A DNA stretch of 6,361 nt from an uncultured Collinsella sp. (GTDB lineage: Bacteria > Actinomycetota > Coriobacteriia > Coriobacteriales > Coriobacteriaceae). Below the pieces are notes generated by a model, which ran no database searches, had not been told where the DNA came from, and was given only the letters and a program-made list of their open reading frames with translations. Position 1 is the first letter of the stretch. Every line of letters starts with the position of its first letter. Of the stretch, positions 1 through 5,347 are shown piece after piece. The translations under genes and the position numbers were made by a program. The DNA lies in contig CABSMZ010000112.1 in the NCBI GenBank assembly GCA_902478875.1, forward strand, positions 1-6,361, written 5' to 3'.

Positions 1-1
1 C

Positions 2-421
2 AGGCTCAACGACCTTCAGGCCAAGCTCGGCTTTGCCATGATCTTCGTCTCGCATGACTTGGCGCTGGTCGCCGAGGTCGCCCATAACATCACGGTTATG
101 TACGCCGGTCAGGTTATCGAGCAGGCGCCCACCAAGGAGCTGCTCACTAACCCGATCCACGAGTACACCCGCGGTCTTCTGGGCTCCGTTCTGTCCATCG
201 AGAGCGGTTCGGGCCGTCTGCACCAGGTGCCCGGCGCCGTTCCGAGCCCGCGCGATTTCCCCAAGGGCGATCGCTTCGCGCCCCGCTCGAGCCATCCGCG
301 CATTGGCCTGGACACCCGTCCGGTCTTCAAGCGCGTGCCCGGCACCGAGCACTTCTATTCCGAGCTCCCCGACGAGGTGCTCAAGGCAAATGGTTTGACC
401 CCTCACGCGGAGGTGATGTAG
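2..421 (+). CDS. Oligopeptide/dipeptide-type ABC transporter ATPase (OppD/DppD-like), 3' part
   Basis: This is the C-terminal 139 residues of a cytoplasmic ATPase that powers a peptide/nickel-type (here probably sialic acid) importer; the 5' part lies outside the window. The reading frame is open from base 2. The visible part starts after Walker B, contains the H-loop (IFVSHDLALV) and the usual following stretch (ITVMYAGQVIEQAP), and then the oligopeptide-transporter C-terminal extension (HEYTRGLLGSV, VPGAVPSPRDFPKGDRFAPR). That extension is typical of the D-type subunit. In the family this region usually reads G-C-x-F-x-x-R-C; here both Cys positions are Asp and Ser, so no iron-sulfur site seems possible from this tail. 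The stop codon directly abuts the start of the next ATPase gene, which indicates one operon. The substrate assignment comes only from the downstream nan genes. The family call is firm; the exact subunit name is likely. Confidence 0.9.
   Translation, partial: RLNDLQAKLGFAMIFVSHDLALVAEVAHNITVMYAGQVIEQAPTKELLTNPIHEYTRGLLGSVLSIESGSGRLHQVPGAVPSPRDFPKGDRFAPRSSHPRIGLDTRPVFKRVPGTEHFYSELPDEVLKANGLTPHAEVM
409..417 (+). promoter_or_regulatory. Strong Shine-Dalgarno for the second ATPase gene
   Basis: GGAGGTGAT is a perfect complement to the usual 3' end of 16S rRNA. Its GGAGG core lies 8 bases before the ATG at 422. It sits inside the last codons of the upstream ATPase gene, as expected for tightly coupled subunits of one transporter. 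Confidence 0.85.
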
Positions 422-1249
422 ATGAGCGAGACCGCAGTCAACGGCGTCGAGCCGATCATCTTCCTTGATGACGTCCACGTCACCTTTAGGACCCGTACCG
501 GCTCGATTCTGCACCCCAACCTGGTTCACGCCGTCCAGGGTGTAACGATTAGGCTCATGCCCGGTCAGACGATCGGCATCGTCGGCGAGTCCGGTTGCGG
601 TAAGTCCACCACCGCCAACGTCATGTGCGGCCTGCAGGCCCCCACGAGCGGCAAGGTCTACTTTAAGGGCAAGGACGTAACCAAGCGTACCGCCGAGGAC
701 CGTCGCCACATGGGCCGTGTCATCTCGGTCGTGTTCCAGAATCCGGCTACGGCGCTCAATCCCCGCATGGTCGTTCGCGAGCAGCTGCTCGACCCCATGC
801 GCGTCCACAACCTGGGTACCGAGGCCGAGCAGGAGAAGCGCGTCAAGGAGCTCCTGGAGCTCACCGGTCTGCCCAGCTCCGCCGCCGAGGTTCTTCCCGG
901 CCAGCTTTCGGGCGGCCAGCGCCAGCGCGTCGCAATTGCCCGTGCCCTGTCGTTGAACCCCGATGCCATCATCGCCGACGAGCCCACCTCGGCTCTGGAC
1001 GTTTCGGTCCGCGCGCAGATTCTGAACCTGCTGACCGACCTTAAGAAGGAGCTCGGCCTGGCCATGGTGTTCATCAGCCATGACATCCAGACGGTCCGCT
1101 ATATCTCTGACGACATCATCGTTATGAATGGCGGCAAGATCGTCGAGCAGGGCGAGGCCAAGCAGGTCTTCCAGCACCCTCAGGACCCCTACACCAAGAT
1201 GCTGCTCGGTGCTGCGCCGTCGCTGCTGCATCCCAAGCTCGGCGAGTAG
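422..1249 (+). CDS. Oligopeptide/dipeptide-type ABC transporter ATPase (OppF/DppF-like)
   Basis: This is the second cytoplasmic ATPase of the importer, 275 residues and complete. All nucleotide-binding motifs are present: Walker A GESGCGKST (residues 55-63), Q-loop Gln106 in VFQNP, ABC signature LSGGQRQR (162-169), Walker B ending in Asp186-Glu187, and H-loop His220 in FISHD. The ALNPRM stretch after the Q-loop is typical of OppF/DppF proteins. The protein ends soon after HPQDPYTKMLLGAAPS, so it has only a short C-terminal tail, whereas many OppF proteins carry a longer Cys-containing tail. The ATG directly follows the upstream stop codon with an ideal ribosome binding site. D- and F-type ATPases normally work as a heterodimer below two permeases. 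Sialic acid as substrate is inferred from nanA, nanK and nanE downstream; peptides remain possible. Confidence 0.93.
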   Translation: MSETAVNGVEPIIFLDDVHVTFRTRTGSILHPNLVHAVQGVTIRLMPGQTIGIVGESGCGKSTTANVMCGLQAPTSGKVYFKGKDVTKRTAEDRRHMGRVISVVFQNPATALNPRMVVREQLLDPMRVHNLGTEAEQEKRVKELLELTGLPSSAAEVLPGQLSGGQRQRVAIARALSLNPDAIIADEPTSALDVSVRAQILNLLTDLKKELGLAMVFISHDIQTVRYISDDIIVMNGGKIVEQGEAKQVFQHPQDPYTKMLLGAAPSLLHPKLGE

Positions 1250-1265
1250 CCTCGCTTTCCCTCCC

Positions 1266-1293
1266 GTGCGCCCGGTTCCCTTGCCGGGCGCAC
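1266..1293 (+). terminator. GC-rich hairpin after the ATPase genes
   Basis: A perfect 10-bp stem (GTGCGCCCGG with CCGGGCGCAC) encloses an 8-base loop, starting 16 bases after the ATPase stop codon. The following bases (CTCCGTTGCGATTT) have no real T-run. It may be a weak or partial terminator, or an RNA stability or processing element between the transporter and catabolic genes. The fold is clear from the sequence; the function is inferred. Confidence 0.55.
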
Positions 1294-1329
1294 CTCCGTT
1301 GCGATTTCGAAAGGTTGGGTTCACGAGCC

Positions 1330-2307
1330 ATGCCAAGTGCTCAGGAGCTACAACAGCAATTTGGTGGGTATCGGGGCGCCATGCCCCGTCCATCAGATTT
1401 CGATCTCTTTTGGAAGGACCGCATGGCCGAGGCCGACGCCGTCGGGCTTGACTATGCGATCGAGACGGCATCGGTCACCGATGCCGTGACCTGCCAGCTT
1501 TTCGACCTCTGGTATACCGGCATGTGTGGCGCTCGCCTGCATGCCAAGTACCTTAAACCCGTCTCGGACGAGCCCGTGCCATTGGTACTTCAGTTCCATG
1601 GGTATCCGGGTGCAAGCCGCAGCTGGTTTGAGCAGGCGTCGTTTGCGGGCATGGGCATGGCACTCATCGCCCTCGACTGCCCCGGCCAAGGAGGTCCCTC
1701 CGAGGACATTGGTGGATTTGAGGGCACAACGGTCGCGGGCCATATCGTCGCCGGTATCGACGGCGATCCGGCCAACCTCTACTATGTCCGCTTGCACCAA
1801 GATATTCGCATCCTGTGCCGCATCGTTCGCGAGCTCGAGGGCATCGATCTTGCCCGTGTGTTTGTGAACGGCGCGTCGCAGGGCGGCGGTTTGGGCATTG
1901 CGACCTGTGCACTTAACAGCGAGCTTATCAATCGCGCCGCCATCCTCTATCCCTTCCTGTCGGATTTCCGCCTGGTCTGGGATTTGGATGCCGACGACAT
2001 TGCCTACGAGGGCCTGCGCTATTGGTCTCGCTGGTTTGACGAGGACTCGACTCGTATCGACGAAGCCTATGCCAAGCTGGCGTACTTCGATTCCAAGAAC
2101 TTTGCCCCTATGGTCAAATGCCCCGTGCTGTTTGGCACCGGCACAGCCGATACCGTCTGTCCGCCAGCGACGCAGTTTGCGGTCTATAACAACCTGACCT
2201 GTGAAAAGCGTCATGAGTTCTTTGAAGGCTTTGGCCACGAGGAGATTCAGGATTTTGACGATCTGATCATTCCGTTTTTCTGCAAGGGAGGGGAGGCTCA
2301 TGTCTAA
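1330..2307 (+). CDS. CE7-family (acetyl xylan esterase-like) carbohydrate esterase, possible sialate O-acetylesterase
   Basis: This is a 325-residue alpha/beta hydrolase of the CE7 / acetyl xylan esterase (AXE1) family, close to the usual length. Visible features are the N-terminal PRPSDFDLFW, strand and oxyanion region LVLQFHGYPG (86-94), nucleophile elbow GASQGGG with Ser183, acid Asp274 in GTGTADTVCPP, and His303 in GFGHEE. The triad is therefore complete. The usual CE7 R-G-Q motif reads P-G-Q (118-120). No signal peptide is seen, so it should act in the cytoplasm on imported sugars. Its place between a transporter and nanA suggests removal of O-acetyl groups from sialic acid (inference). 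The ATG at 1330 is chosen because the protein then begins like other CE7 members. GAAAGG at 1309-1314 lies 15 bases upstream, which is rather far. A TTG at 1315 is possible but would touch that site. The gene overlaps the next one by 8 bases. Confidence 0.88.
   Translation: MPSAQELQQQFGGYRGAMPRPSDFDLFWKDRMAEADAVGLDYAIETASVTDAVTCQLFDLWYTGMCGARLHAKYLKPVSDEPVPLVLQFHGYPGASRSWFEQASFAGMGMALIALDCPGQGGPSEDIGGFEGTTVAGHIVAGIDGDPANLYYVRLHQDIRILCRIVRELEGIDLARVFVNGASQGGGLGIATCALNSELINRAAILYPFLSDFRLVWDLDADDIAYEGLRYWSRWFDEDSTRIDEAYAKLAYFDSKNFAPMVKCPVLFGTGTADTVCPPATQFAVYNNLTCEKRHEFFEGFGHEEIQDFDDLIIPFFCKGGEAHV
2287..2296 (+). promoter_or_regulatory. Double Shine-Dalgarno inside the esterase 3' end
   Basis: Two GGAGG-like cores (2287-2291 and 2292-2296) lie just before the ATG at 2300. 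The first is 8 bases away, which is optimal. With the 8-base gene overlap (ATGTCTAA), this predicts translational coupling of the two esterase-like genes and so a roughly matched output. Confidence 0.75.
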
Positions 2308-3151
2308 GTGCGAGAGCAATGTCAATGAGCTGATTGTCTCCGACCTTGTGGGGATTCCCGGAACGGTCTCGTCAAGGCTCGCTGATTTCCGGGATTGGCG
2401 CGGTGATGCTTCTGCGGATGTTTCCGAATTAGAGATAGCCGCTTCGGACCTTGAGGTTTGCGGGCCGAGTATTACGGCGATCGATTTCGCCAATCCGTAT
2501 GCCCGCTACTCCGAGGTTTCCTTTGAGCTTGGTGGCGATGTGGTCCACGCACGTTTGATCGAGCCTGCCGGTCGCGCCCGAGCATCCGAGCTTGTGCCGC
2601 TATGTCTGATGTTTCACGACATCGACCGACCCGTGCGGGGATGGCATCACATGACGAGGTTTGCGGCCATGGGATATGCCGTGCTTGCGCTGGACGATGA
2701 GGCGATTGGATCCAGCGAGCTGCAGCAGGGGATTGCCTCTCCTGCTTTTGTCAAGCGCGTCCGTTGGGGTTGCGCGTTGGCGAAGGTGGCGCGCAATCTT
2801 GATGGCATGGACCCCGACCGCATCTTTGCATGGGGCGAGGGCCTTGGCGGCGGAGTCGCGCTGGCGGTTTCTGCTCTGGACGAGCGGGGCCTCGCCTGCA
2901 CGGCGGTTGCCAATCCAATTCCCGGTGGCCTTGAGGCGCTGTCGTCTCGGGTGCGCGGATCGGTGCTCATGGGCACATCGCTCATGGATGCCGCGAGCGA
3001 CCCCAAGGGCCAGTTTGCCGTATTCAACGGTCTTGAGTGTGACCGGAGGCATATCGTCTATGCCAAATACGCTCACGAGCGCATCAATGCGTTTGAAAAC
3101 GAAGTCGTCGACTTCTTTAACCAAACGTTCTACCCGTGTTCTTTGGCCTAG
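2300..3151 (+). CDS. Degenerate CE7-like alpha/beta hydrolase without the nucleophilic serine (putative pseudoenzyme)
   Basis: This 283-residue cytoplasmic protein aligns by eye with the esterase just upstream. LVPLCLMFHD (98-107) matches VPLVLQFHGY, MDPDRIFAWGEGLGGG (170-185) matches the nucleophile elbow, GTSLMD (225-230) matches the acid loop, GQFAVFNGLECDRRH (237-251) matches TQFAVYNNLTCEKRH, and AHER (258-261) matches GHEE. Asp230 and His259 keep the same 29-residue spacing as Asp274 and His303 of the active enzyme. The nucleophile position is Gly181 (G-E-G-L-G instead of G-A-S-Q-G). Between elbow and acid it is 42 residues shorter, so the lid-like insertion is missing. A further 18 residues are lost between the oxyanion region and the elbow. 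The frame is intact over its full length, so it is not simply a decayed pseudogene. Codon use looks less biased than in nanA. It may be a partner, scaffold or sugar-binding protein of the active esterase; its function is unknown. Confidence 0.85.
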   Translation: MSKCESNVNELIVSDLVGIPGTVSSRLADFRDWRGDASADVSELEIAASDLEVCGPSITAIDFANPYARYSEVSFELGGDVVHARLIEPAGRARASELVPLCLMFHDIDRPVRGWHHMTRFAAMGYAVLALDDEAIGSSELQQGIASPAFVKRVRWGCALAKVARNLDGMDPDRIFAWGEGLGGGVALAVSALDERGLACTAVANPIPGGLEALSSRVRGSVLMGTSLMDAASDPKGQFAVFNGLECDRRHIVYAKYAHERINAFENEVVDFFNQTFYPCSLA

Positions 3152-3178
3152 GCGGCCTGGACACTGCCAACAAGAGTG

Positions 3179-3199
3179 GGCGGCATAGGGCTGCCCGCC
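3179..3199 (+). other. Small GC-rich hairpin before nanA
   Basis: GGCGGCA pairs with TGCCCGCC (one bulged C) around a 6-base loop, ending 8 bases before the nanA ribosome binding site. There is no T-run after it, so it is not a classical terminator. It could shield the 5' end of a processed nanA message (inference). Confidence 0.3.
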
Positions 3200-3207
3200 A
3201 GACAACT

Positions 3208-3213
3208 AAGGAG
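3208..3213 (+). promoter_or_regulatory. Ribosome binding site that fixes a GTG start for nanA
   Basis: AAGGAG lies 6 bases before GTG at 3220. This places the nanA start there rather than at the ATG at 3136, which would add 28 unrelated residues and overlap the upstream gene. Confidence 0.85.
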
Positions 3214-3219
3214 ATTCTT

Positions 3220-4140
3220 GTGGCAACTCAGAAATTCACCGGCGTTATCCCTCCCGTCGTTGTTCCCGATACCGAAGATCACCAGCTCGACGTTGCCTCC
3301 TTTGAGCGCAGCATCAACCGCATGATCGATGCGGGCGTCGATGGCTTGTTCTTCCTGGGCTCCTCGGGCGAGGTCGTCTTCTCCACCGACGAGCGTCGCC
3401 GTCAGATCATCGCCGAGGCCGTCCGTATCGTCGACCACCGCGTTCCCGTTCTGGTCGGCATCATCGACACCGAGACCGAGCGCATGATCGAGCACGGTAA
3501 GGTCGCTCAGGAGCTGGGCGCCGATGCTCTCGTCGCCACCTGCCCGTTCTATGCCCTGCAGGGCATGACCGAGGTCGAGGAGCACTTCCGCATCCTGCAT
3601 GAGGAACTCGACCTGCCCATCTTCGCCTACGACATCCCCGTGTGTGTCCACACCAAGCTCCCCTGGAAGCTCCTTGCCAAGCTCGGTGCCGAGGGCGTTC
3701 TGGCCGGCGTCAAGGATTCCTCGGGTGATGACATCTCGTTCCGCTACCTCGTTCAGGAGAACGAGAAGAACGGCCATCCGATGAGCATCCTCACCGGTCA
3801 CGAGGTTGTTGTCGACGGCGCTTACCTCGGTGGCGCCGACGGTTCCGTCCCGGGTCTCGCCAACGTTGAGCCCGAGGGCTACGTGCGTCAGTGGAAGGCC
3901 GCTCAGGCTGGTGACTGGGCTACCGTCAAGGCCGAGCAGGATCGCCTCAATGAGATTTCGCATATCTGGGATGTCACCTCGGGCGTCCAGGGCTATGCCG
4001 GTGGCGTCGGCGCCTTCAAGACCGCTATGAACCTCATGGGTATCTTCGACAGCCCGACCATGCCGCGCCCGGTGAAGGCCATGACCGGCGAGAACGTCGA
4101 GGCTATTAAGAAGGTCCTCCAGGACAACGGTCTCCTGTAA
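3220..4140 (+). CDS. nanA: N-acetylneuraminate lyase (DapA/NanA family)
   Basis: This is a 306-residue (beta/alpha)8-barrel class I aldolase expected to split N-acetylneuraminate into ManNAc and pyruvate in the cytoplasm. Family motifs are GSSGE (47-51), Tyr137 in YDIP and the Schiff-base Lys165 in AGVKDSSGD. The Tyr and Lys numbers coincide with those of E. coli NanA, and the length is typical. The start is GTG at 3220 behind a good ribosome binding site. The sugar-side pocket is not classical: where E. coli has G-Y-D-E and later G-G-I-G-S, this protein has G-H-E-V (193-196) and G-S-V-P-G (208-212). The Asp, Glu and Ser known to contact the sialic acid glycerol chain thus appear changed (aligned from memory). 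Codon use is strongly biased, suggesting high expression. nanK and nanE downstream support the sialic acid role; another 2-keto sugar acid aldolase of the DapA family is the main alternative. Confidence 0.82.
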   Translation: MATQKFTGVIPPVVVPDTEDHQLDVASFERSINRMIDAGVDGLFFLGSSGEVVFSTDERRRQIIAEAVRIVDHRVPVLVGIIDTETERMIEHGKVAQELGADALVATCPFYALQGMTEVEEHFRILHEELDLPIFAYDIPVCVHTKLPWKLLAKLGAEGVLAGVKDSSGDDISFRYLVQENEKNGHPMSILTGHEVVVDGAYLGGADGSVPGLANVEPEGYVRQWKAAQAGDWATVKAEQDRLNEISHIWDVTSGVQGYAGGVGAFKTAMNLMGIFDSPTMPRPVKAMTGENVEAIKKVLQDNGLL

Positions 4141-4143
4141 AGC

Positions 4144-4238
4144 TTCCCCGGGCACCCGATCTTGGGGCTCAAGCGGTCGAGCGTGACCCATTAGGTCAAC
4201 GCCCGACCGCTTTCACCCCAACCTCGGGCACCCGGGAA
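4144..4238 (+). repeat. 95-base imperfect inverted repeat between nanA and nanK
   Basis: The left arm (4144-4188) and right arm (4194-4238) fold into one long interrupted stem around the loop CATTA. From the outside in, the pairs are TTCCC/GGGAA, GGG/CCC, CCCGA/TCGGG, TTGGGG/CCCCAA, AAGCGGTCG/CGACCGCTT (9 bp), GCGT/ACGC and GACC/GGTC, separated by small bulges or loops. The near-palindrome CGGGCACCCG occurs as a perfect direct repeat at 4149-4158 and 4225-4234, one copy in each arm. No T-run follows, so it is not a standard intrinsic terminator. It could be an RNA processing or stability element protecting the nanA message, or a remnant of a small mobile repeat. The fold is seen in the sequence; the role is not known. 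Confidence 0.75.
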
Positions 4239-4249
4239 ACCTTTACCAA

Positions 4250-4268
4250 GCTGCGGCGATAACGCAGC
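4250..4268 (+). other. Second hairpin in the nanA-nanK gap
   Basis: GCTGCG pairs with CGCAGC around the 7-base loop GCGATAA. A T-run (TTTTTT at 4287-4292) follows, but only 18 bases later, too far for a normal intrinsic terminator. Together with the long inverted repeat before it, it suggests that transcription or message stability changes between nanA and nanK. Confidence 0.4.
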
Positions 4269-4293
4269 CTTCATTTCCTGTAGTTGTTTTTTA

Positions 4294-4306
4294 TCTCCTA
4301 AGGAGA
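4294..4306 (+). promoter_or_regulatory. nanK ribosome binding site within a small inverted repeat
   Basis: AAGGAG (4300-4305) lies 6 bases before the ATG at 4312 and decides the start. It overlaps the inverted repeat TCTCC-TAA-GGAGA (4294-4306), so the ribosome site could partly fold back on itself. With only 5 bp and a 3-base loop the effect may be small. Confidence 0.6.
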
Positions 4307-4311
4307 GCGAC

Positions 4312-5277
4312 ATGGAGAACAAGTACGTCTGCTCTGTCGATATCGGCGGAACTAAGATCGCGACTGCCATCATGGAGTACCCGGCTGACGGCAGCGTGCC
4401 CCATCCCGTTTTTGAGGCCGAGGTTCCCACCGAGGCCCAAGAGGGCGGCGAGGCCGTCTTCCAGCGTATCGAGGCGTCCATCAAGGCTGCTCTCGAGGCG
4501 AATCCCGATGTCGAGGTCCTTGGCGTCGGTATCGGTGCCGCCGGCGTTGTCGATCCCAAGACGGGCACCATCGCGTATGCCAACGAGATCATGCCCGGCT
4601 GGTCCGGCGTTCAGTTGGGGCCGCGCCTGCGCGAGGACCTCGGTCTTCCCGTTGCCGTTGTAGGCGACGTGCAGGCTCATGCTCTGGGCGAGGCCCACTG
4701 GGGCGTCGGCAAGGGCAAGTTCTCCGTCTTGTGTCTTGGCATCGGTACGGGCATCGGCGGCGCATATGTCGAGAACGGCCGCGTGATGCAGGGCTTCCAT
4801 GGTGCTGCCGGTCATATGGGCCACATCGAGTGCTCGGCTGCCGCCGGTATTCCCTGCGCCTGCGGGCGTTCCGGCCATCTGGAGTCGGTTGCTTCGGGCA
4901 CTTCCATTGGTCGTATGTACGATGAGCGCTTTGGTCGCGTCGACCCCAGCCGTCCTTCGGTCGGTCGCGATGTGAACGACCTGTGCCGTGCGGGCGACGC
5001 AAAGGCGACCGAGGTCATCCATGACGCCGGCTTTGCGCTGGGGGCCAGCTTGGGCTCGCTCGCTAACATCCTGGACCCTGAGGTCATCGTGCTTTCGGGC
5101 GGCGTGATTCACCAAGGTCCCGATTGGCGTTCGCAGACGTGGAAGGATTCGGTGCACGAGGGCTATGCCAGCCAGGCGCTCGATCCGCTTCAGGACACGC
5201 CGATCCTCATCGGTTCTCTGGAGGGCGATGCTCCGCTCATCGGTGCCGCTGAGCATCTTCTTGCCTCGTTGAAGTAA
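4312..5277 (+). CDS. nanK: ROK-family sugar kinase, probable N-acetylmannosamine kinase
   Basis: This 321-residue cytoplasmic kinase is expected to use ATP to make ManNAc-6-phosphate. ROK features in order are the phosphate-binding DIGGTK (10-15), GIGAAGVVD (73-81), catalytic-base Asp119 in GDVQAHALGE, the glycine-rich GIGTGIGGA (143-151), the ROK signature region GAAGHMGH (164-171), and the zinc motif C-A-C-G-R-S-G-H (182-189). Two differences from classical NanK are visible. The Glu of G-E-x-G-H is His168, and the third Cys of C-x-C-G-x-x-G-C is His189. The CxCGxxGH form is, from memory, common in actinobacterial ROK kinases, and His can still bind zinc. ROK kinases differ little between ManNAc, GlcNAc and glucose. 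The ManNAc assignment therefore depends on nanA and nanE on either side. Start ATG has a strong AAGGAG site. Confidence 0.82.
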   Translation: MENKYVCSVDIGGTKIATAIMEYPADGSVPHPVFEAEVPTEAQEGGEAVFQRIEASIKAALEANPDVEVLGVGIGAAGVVDPKTGTIAYANEIMPGWSGVQLGPRLREDLGLPVAVVGDVQAHALGEAHWGVGKGKFSVLCLGIGTGIGGAYVENGRVMQGFHGAAGHMGHIECSAAAGIPCACGRSGHLESVASGTSIGRMYDERFGRVDPSRPSVGRDVNDLCRAGDAKATEVIHDAGFALGASLGSLANILDPEVIVLSGGVIHQGPDWRSQTWKDSVHEGYASQALDPLQDTPILIGSLEGDAPLIGAAEHLLASLK

Positions 5278-5293
5278 ACGTATCTTCTGTAGG

Positions 5294-5324
5294 AGCCTCC
5301 CGAGACAACACGCCTCGGGAGGCT
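5294..5324 (+). terminator. GC-rich hairpin between nanK and nanE
   Basis: A perfect 11-bp stem (AGCCTCCCGAG with CTCGGGAGGCT) surrounds a 9-base loop, beginning 16 bases after the nanK stop codon. The tail (GTTCTGAG) has few T residues. It is either an inefficient terminator or a message-stabilising hairpin. nanE starts only 23 bases further on and no promoter is obvious between them, so read-through is expected. Confidence 0.55.
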
Positions 5325-5331
5325 GTTCTGA

Positions 5332-5337
5332 GAAAGG
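5332..5337 (+). promoter_or_regulatory. nanE ribosome binding site
   Basis: GAAAGG lies 10 bases before the ATG at 5348. It is moderate in strength. No alternative in-frame start gives a better family match. Confidence 0.6.
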
Positions 5338-5347
5338 TTACAGCCTT

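Noticed and set aside
1315..1329. TTG 1315 as esterase start
   Set aside because: The only purine-rich site (GAAAGG) directly touches this TTG, leaving no spacing. ATG 1330 fits the family N-terminus better, although its spacing is long.
1393..2493. Long open frame on the - strand (366 codons) opposite the esterase genes
   Set aside because: It lies opposite two well-supported family genes, shows no recognisable motif, and results from the biased codon use of the + strand genes in high-GC DNA.
2300..3151. Calling the second esterase-like gene a pseudogene
   Set aside because: The frame is intact, the start signal is strong, and Asp, His and the core strands are kept; only the nucleophile and two insertions are missing. 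This fits a pseudoenzyme better than a broken gene.
3136..3219. Longer nanA start at ATG 3136
   Set aside because: The extra 28 residues do not fit the family, overlap the upstream gene and include the intergenic hairpin. GTG 3220 has AAGGAG at the right distance and gives family-standard residue numbers.
3148..4191. Long open frame on the - strand (347 codons) opposite nanA
   Set aside because: It is a mirror of the strongly codon-biased nanA. Its composition is odd (rich in Asp, Gly, Leu and Val), and it has no family motif.
4291..5256. Long - strand frame (321 codons) opposite nanK, and a similar one (5237-6079) opposite nanE
   Set aside because: Same explanation: antisense shadows of conserved enzymes, without motifs.
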